Shown here: piece after piece, positions 7,079 to 15,562 of the stretch | Position numbering within the stretch: the first letter of the stretch is position 1 | How the letters are laid out: every line of letters begins with the position of its first letter | Source: CAZNLS01 sp964573895 | GTDB taxonomy: Bacteria; Acidobacteriota; Aminicenantia; UBA2199 | DNA: 40,447 nt | Assembly: GCA_964573895.1 (NCBI GenBank) | Contig: CAZNLS010000007.1 | Span: 1-40,447 of the forward strand | Direction: 5' to 3' | Notes under the pieces: model-generated | Told to the model about the DNA's origin: nothing | What the model saw: the letters and a program-made list of their open reading frames with translations, nothing else | The model's database searches: none | Position numbers and translations under genes: made by a program

Positions 7079-10000
7079 GTGACTCCCGGGAAAAAAAGAA
7101 AATATTTTTTAGTACCTGTTACTATTCTTCTCCTGCTTTTTAGTTATGATATCTATTCATTGAATAATTTAATACCTCTTGTTCAAAAAAAACTGACCAC
7201 ATGGACGACGAAAGAGGGACTACCGTCAAACAGTATTACAGATATCCTGCAGGACAGAAAAGGGTATATCTGGATTGCAACTTTTAACGGACTTGTCAGA
7301 TTCGATGGAATAAACATGGATATATTCACTAAAGATAAAGAGACAGGATTTTCGGGGAATTTGAATACGGTTCTTCTCGAGACAAAGGATGGATCTCTTT
7401 GGATCGGAACCAATGGTGACGGTCTTGCCCGTTATAAAGGGCGAAAATTTCTTTTGTTAAAAAAAAGTAACGGTCTTTCCGGTAATAATATTAAGAGTCT
7501 TTTTGAAGATAGTTCTTCAAATATTTGGGTAGGGACTAAAAGCGGCCTGAGTGTTATTGACAATAATGGTAAAATATTGAAGATTGATCTAAAAAATCTC
7601 TCCTCTGAACCCATTGAACAAATTTACGAGAATTCGAAAAATGAAATGTGGATTACTCTGAGCAGGGGAGGAGTCTATAAAATAAAAAACAGTAAGATCA
7701 GTTTCGAAAAAAAATTTGATAAATTAAAAAAAATTGTAGTTCTTTCAATTATTGAATCTCAGAAAGGAGAGGTGTGGGTAGGAACAAGGGAGAATGGGAT
7801 TTATATTTATAGGAAAGGTAAACTTCAGCATAAGGACTATGAATTTGCCGTTTCTACGGTGAATGAAATTAGGGAAGGCGGAGCCGGCTGTATCTGGATC
7901 AGCACTGATTCGGGACTGATAAGGAGTTTCAAAGGCAATATAGAAAGATTCACTGATTCCGAAGGATTGAGTGACAATCTTGTTATGAACACAATAACTG
8001 ATAAAGAGGGAAATGTCTGGATTGCTACTATCCGCGGGGGTCTAAGTAAACTAAGTGATAATAAATTTACTACTCTCGAATCTTCCAGTGGTCTTGTTTA
8101 TGACAGGGTAAATGCAGTATTTGAAGATAGTAGAGGAATTATATGGATAGGGACTGATAAGGGATTGAGCATATTCAAAAACCGGGAGTTCATTAAAAAC
8201 AGCCTCACCAAAAAGCTAAAGGGCATCAGGATCCGGCACATTATGGAAGATTCCCGTGGAAATATCTGGATAGCAACCTATTCTGATCTTGGTGTTGTTA
8301 AATATTCTAATGGAAATATAAAAAATTATTCAAAATCTGACGGCCTGACAAATAACAGGTGCCGTGTAATTATGGAAGATAGTCCTGGAAATATCTGGGT
8401 GGGGACCGGGAACGGTATATGCTTAATAAAGAACGGGAAAATAAAACAGTTAACGAAAGAGATTTTTGGTATTGCCGACAACTATATTTTAAGTCTCTTT
8501 GAAGATTCTAAAAAAAGGATTTGGATAACAACAAACGGGGGTGGTATTTCGGCAATTTCTGATGGCAAAGTAAAGAATTACTCTGTTTCAGACGGTTTAA
8601 GTTCAAATGTTGTTTTCAGGGGATATGAAGATTCCGATGGTATTATATGGTTTACAACGGGATACGGGATATCGAGATTTGACGGGAATAATTTTGTCAA
8701 TTTTAAGGAGGAACAGGGGATTCCTGCGCGGGCTCTTTTTCAGATAGTTGAAGACAAGACGGGAAAATTCTGGATAAATTCAAATCCTGGAATTATAACT
8801 GTGTCAAAAGAATCTTTAAACAAGTATGCAAAAGGATTAATTAAAAAGGTGGAAGTGACGCTCTATAATAATCTGGATGGCCTGCCTGATCTGCCCACTC
8901 CTCTGGGATGGGTTTTTATTGACAAAAAGGAAAACATCTGGTTCCCCACTTTAAAAGGTATTGCAATCATAAACAGCTTAAAAATTCCAATGAATTCCAA
9001 CCCGCCGCCTATTTTTATAGAGAATATTTTTATTGATGGTAAATCCTATCCGTTTGAAAAAATAAGATCTTTGAATCCCGATTATAAAAGAATTACTTTT
9101 AAATATACCGCTTTGAGTTATGTAATCCCCCACAAAGTGCAATATCGATATAAACTTAAAGGATTTGATGTCGATTGGAATAATCTGACAACAAAAAGGG
9201 AGATATCTTATACACGTCTGCCAAAGGGTGAGTATACTTTTTCGGTAAAAGCCGTAAATAATGACGGGGTCTGGAGTAAGAAAGAGGCTGAATTCCATTT
9301 CAAACAAAACCCGTTTTTTTATCAGACTATCTGGTTCAGTCTACTGATCCTGTTCTCAATTGCAGGTATTGTCGCACTTATTCTGGGGCTTAGGATCAGG
9401 GCTCTGAGGATAAGGGAGAGGGAGCTTGAAAAAGTTGTAAAAGAGAGAACTTCCGAACTTGAAACTATTGATAGAATCGTTAAAAATGTTAACAAGGAGA
9501 TTGAGTTTGAGAAATTACTAAATGTATTGCTGAAGCAGACACTGAAATTATTCCCCCAGACAGACAAAGGTATTATCTTTACCTTGAATCATGAGAACTC
9601 TCTTTATGAACCTCTCATAGACATCGGATATGAAGAGGGAATCCTTAAGGGAATATCACTTACGGCAGAAGAAGCATATGGCAGATATATAAAGAGTAGT
9701 GAAGAGATGGAAGAGGGCGTGTATATATTGAAAAATTTTCAGGGGATACCAGCTGCTTCAAAGTTTGAAATGTTTGAGAAACCAAGATCTTTGATTGCTA
9801 TGACATTAATTTGGGGCAGCAATATTGAAGGATATTTTATTCTGGAAAATTCAATGAACAAAGAGGCTTTTACTCTCTCTGATGCAAAGAAGATGAAAAG
9901 AATAAGAGAGCATGCTATTTCAGCGTTCTTTAAAGCAAGGACTCATCAGATACTGGAGGAAGCAGCAATAACAGACCCGCTCACAAAGTTAAATAACAGA

Positions 10001-10456
10001 AGAAAAATACTAAATGCGCTTAATTCGGAAATTTTGCGATTCGAACGCACAAGGAAGACTTTTGCAGTCGCTATGTGTGATATTGATCACTTCAAATTGT
10101 TCAATGATAAACATGGTCATGATTGCGGAGATTATGTCCTGAAGGAGGTTGCGAATCTTATTCGTTCCTCTATTCGGAAACAGGATGATGTCGGGCGTTG
10201 GGGAGGGGAAGAATTCCTCCTTGTTTTTACTGATACGGATAAAAGGGGGGCAGGGGTAATTTCCGAAAAGATACGTGAAGCAATTAATAAAAGAGTATTT
10301 AATTATAATGGTGTTGAGTTGAGGATCACAATGACATTCGGTGTCTCTGAATTCAGATCAGATAAGTCAGTTGATTCGTGTATAAAAGATGCTGATGATG
10401 CCTTGTATCTGGGTAAACAGAAGGGGCGTAATATAGTTGTCATTGATGAAAACTAG
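7079..10456 (+). CDS. Two-component-propeller sensor diguanylate cyclase (Reg_prop, Y_Y_Y, TM, GAF-like, GGDEF)
   Basis: About 1125 residues. The start is GTG at 7079 or TTG at 7073; no ATG is available, and the promoter position favours the GTG. A signal anchor (YFLVPVTILLLLFSYDIYS) is followed by some fourteen Reg_prop repeats (variants of GNIWIGTxxGL, about residues 35-640), forming a periplasmic double propeller, then a Y_Y_Y domain (about 690-750), one membrane helix (about 752-775), a coiled coil, a GAF-like region (about 800-960) and a GGDEF domain. The active-site motif GGEEF is intact at about 1042-1046 and RKQD five residues before it is a complete inhibitory I-site, so an active c-di-GMP synthase with product feedback is expected. 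This hybrid resembles BT-type sensor kinases in which the output was replaced by a cyclase. Ligand unknown. Confidence 0.93.
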   Translation: MTPGKKRKYFLVPVTILLLLFSYDIYSLNNLIPLVQKKLTTWTTKEGLPSNSITDILQDRKGYIWIATFNGLVRFDGINMDIFTKDKETGFSGNLNTVLLETKDGSLWIGTNGDGLARYKGRKFLLLKKSNGLSGNNIKSLFEDSSSNIWVGTKSGLSVIDNNGKILKIDLKNLSSEPIEQIYENSKNEMWITLSRGGVYKIKNSKISFEKKFDKLKKIVVLSIIESQKGEVWVGTRENGIYIYRKGKLQHKDYEFAVSTVNEIREGGAGCIWISTDSGLIRSFKGNIERFTDSEGLSDNLVMNTITDKEGNVWIATIRGGLSKLSDNKFTTLESSSGLVYDRVNAVFEDSRGIIWIGTDKGLSIFKNREFIKNSLTKKLKGIRIRHIMEDSRGNIWIATYSDLGVVKYSNGNIKNYSKSDGLTNNRCRVIMEDSPGNIWVGTGNGICLIKNGKIKQLTKEIFGIADNYILSLFEDSKKRIWITTNGGGISAISDGKVKNYSVSDGLSSNVVFRGYEDSDGIIWFTTGYGISRFDGNNFVNFKEEQGIPARALFQIVEDKTGKFWINSNPGIITVSKESLNKYAKGLIKKVEVTLYNNLDGLPDLPTPLGWVFIDKKENIWFPTLKGIAIINSLKIPMNSNPPPIFIENIFIDGKSYPFEKIRSLNPDYKRITFKYTALSYVIPHKVQYRYKLKGFDVDWNNLTTKREISYTRLPKGEYTFSVKAVNNDGVWSKKEAEFHFKQNPFFYQTIWFSLLILFSIAGIVALILGLRIRALRIRERELEKVVKERTSELETIDRIVKNVNKEIEFEKLLNVLLKQTLKLFPQTDKGIIFTLNHENSLYEPLIDIGYEEGILKGISLTAEEAYGRYIKSSEEMEEGVYILKNFQGIPAASKFEMFEKPRSLIAMTLIWGSNIEGYFILENSMNKEAFTLSDAKKMKRIREHAISAFFKARTHQILEEAAITDPLTKLNNRRKILNALNSEILRFERTRKTFAVAMCDIDHFKLFNDKHGHDCGDYVLKEVANLIRSSIRKQDDVGRWGGEEFLLVFTDTDKRGAGVISEKIREAINKRVFNYNGVELRITMTFGVSEFRSDKSVDSCIKDADDALYLGKQKGRNIVVIDEN

Positions 10457-10486
10457 TTTTTATTGATATAACGGAGACTTAAAAAC

Positions 10487-10753
10487 ATGAAAGAAGTAAT
10501 AGCATATATTTTCGGGCTCGGTCTTATGGCCAATGCCGGACTTTTTGTACTGCAGGCAGTTAAAATTGTTAAAGCAAAAAGTTCCAGGGGTGTGTCCACC
10601 ATAACTTTCGCCGGATTTTCCGTGCTTCAGATTACAGGTATTCTTCACGGATATTTTCAGGATGACATGTATCTTTTAACCGGCATGGCTGCAAGCCTTT
10701 TAGCCTGTGGCACAGTCACGGTTCTATCGGTAATCTATAAGGGAAAAAATTAA
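10487..10753 (+). CDS. PQ-loop / SemiSWEET-like small membrane protein
   Basis: 88 residues with three membrane helices: about 4-24, 40-60 and 64-84. The segment LQAVKIVKAKSSRGVSTITF is a PQ-loop repeat with Leu-Gln in place of Pro-Gln; the KSSxGVSxxTF part is diagnostic. SemiSWEETs of this size dimerise to transport sugars, while other PQ-loop proteins carry different solutes; the loss of the proline leaves the substrate open. GGAG lies nine bases before the ATG, and it starts 30 bases after the GGDEF gene, so it may be co-transcribed. Its stop codon overlaps the stop of the convergent VWFA gene by four bases. Confidence 0.8.
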   Translation: MKEVIAYIFGLGLMANAGLFVLQAVKIVKAKSSRGVSTITFAGFSVLQITGILHGYFQDDMYLLTGMAASLLACGTVTVLSVIYKGKN

Positions 10754-12471
10754 ATCTCCGGTTTTATATACCTCGTGCTTGTAACTACCCTTCCCGCTAC
10801 TAAATCTTTTACGGTTATCAGGATATAAAACTCTTTTTTCCTGAAACTGTGTAGAGGAATCCTGAGATTTCCTGTTTTGTGTATCAAAGTTATTTCTTTT
10901 GAATCCTTTGAAAGTTCAATTCCGGCTTTTGTTAAGGTTGTGATAGTAACTTTCAGTAGAGAGACTCTTTTAGAGCCAAGTTTTTTTCTTTTAAAATTCG
11001 ACAGAGAAAAAGTTAAGATACCATTTTCGTATTTAATTTTTTCAATTTTTACTCTCTTTGATGCAAATTCTTTAACAAGGGCTTCCCCCGTCTCATAATT
11101 AATTACTACAATATTGTTGGTGAATCCATGGATTTTTTTCATTTTAAGATCAATCTCATCATTTTCAGGTTTTATATTTGAAACTTCTATTCGGGGTCTC
11201 TTTGCCTTTTCGGATGTATAAATACTGTATATATCCAGGGGTCTGTTAATGAAATGAGAAGGGATTTTAAAACTATAATTGATTGATGAATCGAATTCTG
11301 ATTTTTTTAAAATAGTAATCTGTTCTGTCGTAAATGGAATTCTGAAATTTTTGCTGTCCGAAATGATATTTAATACAAGCAGTTTTTTCTCAATATCGGT
11401 TAATTGGAGGTAATTTTTTGATCTCTCCAGGTTTTTTATTGTATATATCCTTATTCCCGGTATTTTTGATCTTATCTCAATATTAATTGAGTTTCCCCGA
11501 AAATTCGGAGGAGTCTGAAAAGTGATCTCATAATATGAACGGTGAACTTCATTTATCTCTCTGCTGATAAGTTTATTATCACCGTAAAAATATTTTCCAC
11601 CGCTCATCTCTGCAAGACCTTTAAGGAAATCTTCTCCTGATTCCGGGCTGCCGCCTTTTCCTCCCGAAGGATTAATGAAGAAGAGAACGGCTCCGCTCTT
11701 CATCAGGTATTTTGCCATAATTCCTCCATGAGTATCCCCGGGGAGCCATGAAGAGTTAGAAATACCTTCTGAAAAAAGATATATGAATTTTGCACCGATC
11801 AAATTTGAAATTGAATAGTAGAGTGATCTGAATGAAAGTGCAAATTGAGAGCTTTTGTATGAAAGATACTGCGTCTGCTGAAACAGAAAAAATGATTGGT
11901 CACCGCTGCTGTATTTTGGATTTTTTTCGGCTGTCTCTGCAACTCCTGAATTAACGCGTCTTCGATTATCCTTAAAAGAGATTTCATCTCTAATAATTTT
12001 GTATAGTCTCCTGCTCTTCTTCACCGGCCCTGCAATATAGTTTATTCCCCAAAAAGGCTCGATCTTAAAAATCAGGAATTTTGTGTTATCCCTGCTATGG
12101 GATATGATTTTTTCAGCAAGCATTTTTGATTTCATTATTGAGGTAGCCCTGGACAATGCAGTGTCAAATACCAGTATGATAATTTTGCTATCTTCAGAAC
12201 CCTGTAATGAATGATTTTTCCGATTTCTTTTTTTATCAGTAAAAATATTGCCGCGAAGAAAATTGAATTTTTCTGTTTTTATCCCGTTGAGAAATAGTTC
12301 AATATCACTTTTCTTTAAGACCGGGACTTTACCACCACTCTCTTTAACGGCATAGACCGGAACTATCCACTCTTCGACATTAACACTTTCTATAATTTTT
12401 TTTGATGCAAATAATATGTTTGAAAATATGAGGATTAATAATAAAAAAAATGTTAAACAAAACTTTTTCAT
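10750..12471 (-). CDS. Secreted VWFA-related domain protein
   Basis: 573 residues from the ATG at 12471, which gives the signal peptide MKKFCLTFFLLLILIFSNILFA and has GAAGGG upstream; a longer frame starting 48 bases further up is less likely. The segments EWIVPVYAVKESGGKVPVLKKSDIELFLNG, ILVFDTALSRATSIMKSKMLAEKII and AKFIYLFSEGISNSSW follow the VWFA-related proteins typical of Acidobacteria (a von Willebrand A-like Rossmann fold after a short N-terminal strand domain). The metal-site motif is DTALS, lacking the first serine of DxSxS, so metal binding may be weak or absent. The C-terminal half (about residues 300-573) is beta-rich without a recognised family. Surface or periplasmic adhesion or scaffold role is inferred. 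Confidence 0.7.
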   Translation of the reverse strand: MKKFCLTFFLLLILIFSNILFASKKIIESVNVEEWIVPVYAVKESGGKVPVLKKSDIELFLNGIKTEKFNFLRGNIFTDKKRNRKNHSLQGSEDSKIIILVFDTALSRATSIMKSKMLAEKIISHSRDNTKFLIFKIEPFWGINYIAGPVKKSRRLYKIIRDEISFKDNRRRVNSGVAETAEKNPKYSSGDQSFFLFQQTQYLSYKSSQFALSFRSLYYSISNLIGAKFIYLFSEGISNSSWLPGDTHGGIMAKYLMKSGAVLFFINPSGGKGGSPESGEDFLKGLAEMSGGKYFYGDNKLISREINEVHRSYYEITFQTPPNFRGNSINIEIRSKIPGIRIYTIKNLERSKNYLQLTDIEKKLLVLNIISDSKNFRIPFTTEQITILKKSEFDSSINYSFKIPSHFINRPLDIYSIYTSEKAKRPRIEVSNIKPENDEIDLKMKKIHGFTNNIVVINYETGEALVKEFASKRVKIEKIKYENGILTFSLSNFKRKKLGSKRVSLLKVTITTLTKAGIELSKDSKEITLIHKTGNLRIPLHSFRKKEFYILITVKDLVAGRVVTSTRYIKPEI

Positions 12472-12509
12472 GTGCCCTTCGTTAAATATTATACGGCTTA
12501 AGAGAATTT

Positions 12510-12537
12510 TTGTTAACATTTTTTAAAGTGAGATAAT
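12510..12537 (+). promoter_or_regulatory. Promoter of the AAA_28 NTPase gene
   Basis: TTGTTA (12510-12515), a 16-base spacer and GATAAT (12532-12537). The predicted start, near 12544, leaves a leader of only about eight bases, without a Shine-Dalgarno, before the ATG at 12552. Confidence 0.4.
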
Positions 12538-12551
12538 AAACTGTCATTTCA

Positions 12552-13184
12552 ATGAAAACTGATATCATCATTCCCCGCAATTTTGAGAAAAAGTATTTAT
12601 TGTTAAAAAAGAGAATAGGGGAAATGGAAGATGGGAAAACGGTTGGAAGAGTGGTAATGACGGGACCTCCGGGGTCAGGAAAATCAACTTCCCTCAGGAT
12701 GCTGAAAAAAAGTGGATATCATGTCACACCTGATATCAGCCGGGAATATCTGGCATGGAGAAATGGGACAGGGAAAAAGGTAACCAGAGAGGAATTATAT
12801 TCAATTGAAATGCAAAGAAAACTATTCTATCTAATGGCAAAAAATGAGCTTGAACTTGATCCTTCAAAATTTATGCTGATGGATTACGGATTACCCTGCA
12901 ATCTTGCATTTATTAAACTGGCAGGGCTTAAAATTCCTTTGGAAATAGAGAAATCTGCTGTGATTTTTAAGTATCAGAAGGTTTTTATTTTTGAACCTGT
13001 TAAACTTGAGGATGACGGGGTGAGAACCGAGGATGAGAATGATCAGGCTCTGCTTTTTAAATTATTAAAGGAGACATATTACGAGCTGGGGTATGACCCT
13101 TTGATAGTAAAAAAAGATACTATAGAGAACAGGCATAAATTTCTTATAAATGAATTAAAAAACACCCAAAAGGCCAAATTTTAA
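12552..13184 (+). CDS. P-loop NTPase/kinase of the AAA_28 type
   Basis: 210 residues. Walker A is GPPGSGKS at residues 38-45. The following sequence (GYHVTPDISREYLAWRNGTGKKVTREELYSIEMQRKLF) fits AAA_28 proteins, a kinase-like P-loop group related to the NadR kinase domain; FMLMDYGLPCNLAF at about 107-120 occupies the Walker B/substrate position, and GVRTEDENDQALLFKLLKETYYELGY is the lid and C-terminal region usually seen. It probably phosphorylates a small molecule or nucleotide, but the substrate is unknown. Stand-alone gene divergent from the VWFA gene. Confidence 0.75.
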   Translation: MKTDIIIPRNFEKKYLLLKKRIGEMEDGKTVGRVVMTGPPGSGKSTSLRMLKKSGYHVTPDISREYLAWRNGTGKKVTREELYSIEMQRKLFYLMAKNELELDPSKFMLMDYGLPCNLAFIKLAGLKIPLEIEKSAVIFKYQKVFIFEPVKLEDDGVRTEDENDQALLFKLLKETYYELGYDPLIVKKDTIENRHKFLINELKNTQKAKF

Positions 13185-13249
13185 CCGGATATATTATTTA
13201 AATGAATTGATTCTTTACTTGTATTTGAAATAATTTTGTTTCCGGTTAA
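13181..13249. repeat. 9-bp inverted repeat flanking the 13185-13290 gap
   Basis: TTAACCGGA (13181-13189, starting at the AAA_28 stop codon) and its exact reverse complement TCCGGTTAA (13241-13249) are 51 bases apart. The right arm overlaps a possible promoter of the next gene (TTGAAA at 13225-13230 and a TAATAAT region near 13247-13253). It could be an operator pair, a weak 3' hairpin of the upstream transcript or chance. Confidence 0.35.
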
Positions 13250-13290
13250 TAATAGTTTAATATTTTAGAAAATATAAAGGAGAAATAGAA

Positions 13291-13842
13291 ATGAGATTAA
13301 AAATATTTGTACTGATAATTGTTTTTACCCTGGCAACAATGGCATTTGCCGAGACTTCCAACACTCCAAAGCCTGTTCTAAAAAAAGGTGATGTGGTTCA
13401 ATTTATAAAAACCTTTCCACAGTTAAAAGAGGATTTTAAAAAATTTGAGGTCAAATATGACGGGAAATCAGGCGCTTTTACATATCCTCTGGCCCTAAAA
13501 GCAAGCGGGGAATTTTTAGGGGTCCTGAAAAAACATGGTTGGGATGAACATTTTTTCACAAAAATGACAACAATATTTATGGGGTATAGTATGATATTTG
13601 CCGGGGAAGAGATGGCAAAAGCAGATCCTCAATTTACAAAAAACATTGAAAAGATCAAATCAAATACTCATCTTTCCGAAGAGATGAAAAAACAGATGGT
13701 GGACCAGCTTATGCAGGTGAAAGGTATGCTGAAAAATCAGCAAAAATTTTTAAAAGGCTCGATTCAAAAGGCTGATATGGAATTGATCAAAGCTCAATTG
13801 GAAGACCTGAAAAAACTCTTTAATCATAAAAAGAAAAAATAA
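13291..13842 (+). CDS. Secreted helical protein of unknown function
   Basis: 183 residues; the ATG is preceded by AAAGGAG. Residues 1-20 (MRLKIFVLIIVFTLATMAFA) are a signal peptide with an AFA cleavage site. The mature protein is highly charged and mostly helical, without cysteine: KKGDVVQFIKTFPQLKEDFKKFEVKYDG, then LGVLKKHGWDEHFFTKMTTIFMGYSMIF and a lysine-rich C-terminus predicted as coiled coil. The segment WDEHFFTKMTTI recalls small periplasmic proteins of unknown function. I cannot name a family. Likely periplasmic, expressed from its own promoter. Confidence 0.7.
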   Translation: MRLKIFVLIIVFTLATMAFAETSNTPKPVLKKGDVVQFIKTFPQLKEDFKKFEVKYDGKSGAFTYPLALKASGEFLGVLKKHGWDEHFFTKMTTIFMGYSMIFAGEEMAKADPQFTKNIEKIKSNTHLSEEMKKQMVDQLMQVKGMLKNQQKFLKGSIQKADMELIKAQLEDLKKLFNHKKKK

Positions 13843-13913
13843 TTGCCATTAATTATGGGGGACGGTGCCATACAATTTGACATTTTAGAATAATTATAAA
13901 ACAGGTGAGAGGA

Positions 13914-13976
13914 ATGGGAATAACCTGTCAGGGTGCATATCATCATGTCAATAACAGAGACTTTGAGGTGAAATGA
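13914..13976 (+). pseudogene. N-terminal remnant of a REP-associated (Y1) transposase
   Basis: An ATG preceded by GTGAGAGGA opens a 20-codon frame, MGITCQGAYHHVNNRDFEVK, ending at TGA. GxxYHHVxNR is the opening motif of IS200/IS605-like REP-associated tyrosine transposases (Y1_Tnp), whose intact form is 150-250 residues. After the stop, the frame continues as YIIFDQYF, which looks like the next conserved piece (YIF.D..DY), so a degraded gene is more likely than a chance short frame. The upstream sequence GGGGGACGGTGCC (around 13857-13869) also resembles the flanks of such elements. The catalytic HUH motif and the tyrosine are gone. Confidence 0.5.
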
Positions 13977-14007
13977 TACATTATTTTTGACCAATATTTC
14001 TGATGTA

Positions 14008-14064
14008 TTGACATTTTTTTCGGGATATTATATGCTTCATTTGACATTTTTTTGGAGATATTAT
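14008..14064 (+). repeat. Imperfect tandem direct repeat at the AAA_14 translation start
   Basis: Two 24-base copies, 14008-14031 and 14041-14064, begin TTGACATTTTTTT and end GATATTAT; they differ at 2 of 24 positions and start 33 bases apart. The second copy contains the GGAG (14054-14057) and the first two bases of the ATG of the ATPase gene. A third TTTGACATTTT lies at 13877-13887 beside the transposase remnant. Probably slippage or insertion debris, but it duplicates a promoter-like TTGACA and may affect expression. Confidence 0.6.
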
Positions 14065-15373
14065 GAGAAGGGCCCTGTATTCTGAACTTTTAAAGTGGAA
14101 ATCTTCTGTTGACAGGAAGCCCCTTCTTCTTCAGGGGGCAAGGCAGGTAGGAAAAACCTGGTTGCTTAATGAGTTTGGGGAAAATGAATTTGAAAGTGTT
14201 GCTTATTTCAATTTTGAAGAATCTCCAAATCTGATTCCATTGTTTGAAAATGATATGAATCCTATTTCTCTGATCGAATCCCTTCAGATAATGAATAGGG
14301 AAATGATATATCCTGAAAAAACAATGATTTTTTTTGATGAGATTCAGGCTGCTCCAAAAGCTCTAACTTCCTTAAAATACTTTTATGAAAAAGCACCTAA
14401 CTATATCATTGTTGCAGCAGGATCTTTACTCGGGGTTAAGGTAGGCAAGAGTTCAGGATTTCCAGTGGGGAAAGTGAATTTTATGGATTTATATCCAATG
14501 AGTTTTTATGAATATTTATCTGCTGCAAAGGAAGATCTGCTATTACAAAAATTATTATCAGTTAAATATCCTGATAAAATAGGGGACTCAATTCATGAAT
14601 TACTTTTAAAACATTTAAGATTCTATTTTGTTCTCGGAGGAATGCCTGAAGTAATAAAGAGTTATTTAAAAAGGAAAAATATTATTGAAGCAAGAAAGAT
14701 CCAAAGTGATATTCTTAATGCATATAAAAGAGATTTCTCAAAATATTCCAAGCCTTCAGAATCGATAAGAATTTCAGAAGTATGGGATTCTATACCCTCT
14801 CACCTGTCGAAAGAGAATAAGAAGTTTAAATTCAGTGAAATCAGGAAAGGGGGAAGGAGTTCCAGGTATGAATCCGCAATAGAATGGCTGAAAAATTCCG
14901 GTTTGATCAATTTGTCATATAATATAAAGGCCCCGAAAATTCCTATGACTGGGTACAGAGACCTTTCAAAATTCAAAGTATTTGTTTTTGATACCGGATT
15001 GTTATCATCATTAACTAAAGTTCCTGTTGAGATGGTATTACAAGGTAGTGAACTTTTTTCTGAATATAATGGAGCTATTACAGAAAACTTTGTTGCACAG
15101 GAACTAGTCAGTTCGGGCAGCATAAAGGAATTGTTTTACTGGACAAGCAAAAGTGAAGCGGAGGTTGATTTTATGCTTCAGTGGGGAAACAGTATCACTC
15201 CGGTGGAAGTAAAGAGCGGAATGTCACGAAGGACGAAAAGCCTTCATGTATATGATGAAAAATATTCACCGGATACTCTGTTTAGAATATCGCCAAGAAA
15301 TTTTACAAAAGATAATAAATTCATAAATATTCCGCTTTATGCAGTTCCCTCGATATTCTCCTGGTATGTATAA
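14063..15373 (+). CDS. AAA_14 / DUF4143 ATP-binding protein
   Basis: 436 residues. The N-terminal AAA_14 domain has Walker A GARQVGKT (25-32), YFNFEESP, and Walker B TMIFFDEIQ (about 87-95), followed by the sensor-like VAAGSLLGVKVG. The C-terminal DUF4143 domain (about 200-400) contains YFVLGGMPEVIKSYL, FVFDTGLLSSL, GAITENFVAQEL and the nuclease-like pattern LFYWTSKSEAEVDFMLQWGNSITPVEVKSG, a PD-(D/E)XK type arrangement. These abundant ATPases are often mobile and their role is unsettled; DNA or toxin-related roles have been proposed. Flanked by the transposase scar and repeats upstream, consistent with transfer; start at the ATG after GGAG. Confidence 0.9.
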   Translation: MRRALYSELLKWKSSVDRKPLLLQGARQVGKTWLLNEFGENEFESVAYFNFEESPNLIPLFENDMNPISLIESLQIMNREMIYPEKTMIFFDEIQAAPKALTSLKYFYEKAPNYIIVAAGSLLGVKVGKSSGFPVGKVNFMDLYPMSFYEYLSAAKEDLLLQKLLSVKYPDKIGDSIHELLLKHLRFYFVLGGMPEVIKSYLKRKNIIEARKIQSDILNAYKRDFSKYSKPSESIRISEVWDSIPSHLSKENKKFKFSEIRKGGRSSRYESAIEWLKNSGLINLSYNIKAPKIPMTGYRDLSKFKVFVFDTGLLSSLTKVPVEMVLQGSELFSEYNGAITENFVAQELVSSGSIKELFYWTSKSEAEVDFMLQWGNSITPVEVKSGMSRRTKSLHVYDEKYSPDTLFRISPRNFTKDNKFINIPLYAVPSIFSWYV

Positions 15374-15504
15374 AAATCATGGCGGACTCATGGGAGACGC
15401 CCATTAGAATTTAATTTTCAGGTATGTAAACTTAATTTAGTGTTTTTGTATTTTCCCCTGTTTTTTCAATATTTAATAAGTGAATAAGTTACGAAACATA
15501 TGAG

Positions 15505-15527
15505 ACTCCTAAGTTCTATTTAGGAGT
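15505..15527. other. Hairpin in the 15374-15562 gene-free gap
   Basis: ACTCCTAA (15505-15512), a 7-base loop and TTAGGAGT (15520-15527) make an 8-bp perfect stem between the convergent AAA_14 and sulfatase genes. No T-run follows on either strand, so it is not a canonical intrinsic terminator. A smaller ATGGG/CCCAT repeat occurs near 15388-15402. Nothing else is seen in the gap. Confidence 0.4.
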
Positions 15528-15562
15528 TATAGATGTCAGGCAGAATAGGGACCCGATGCTAA

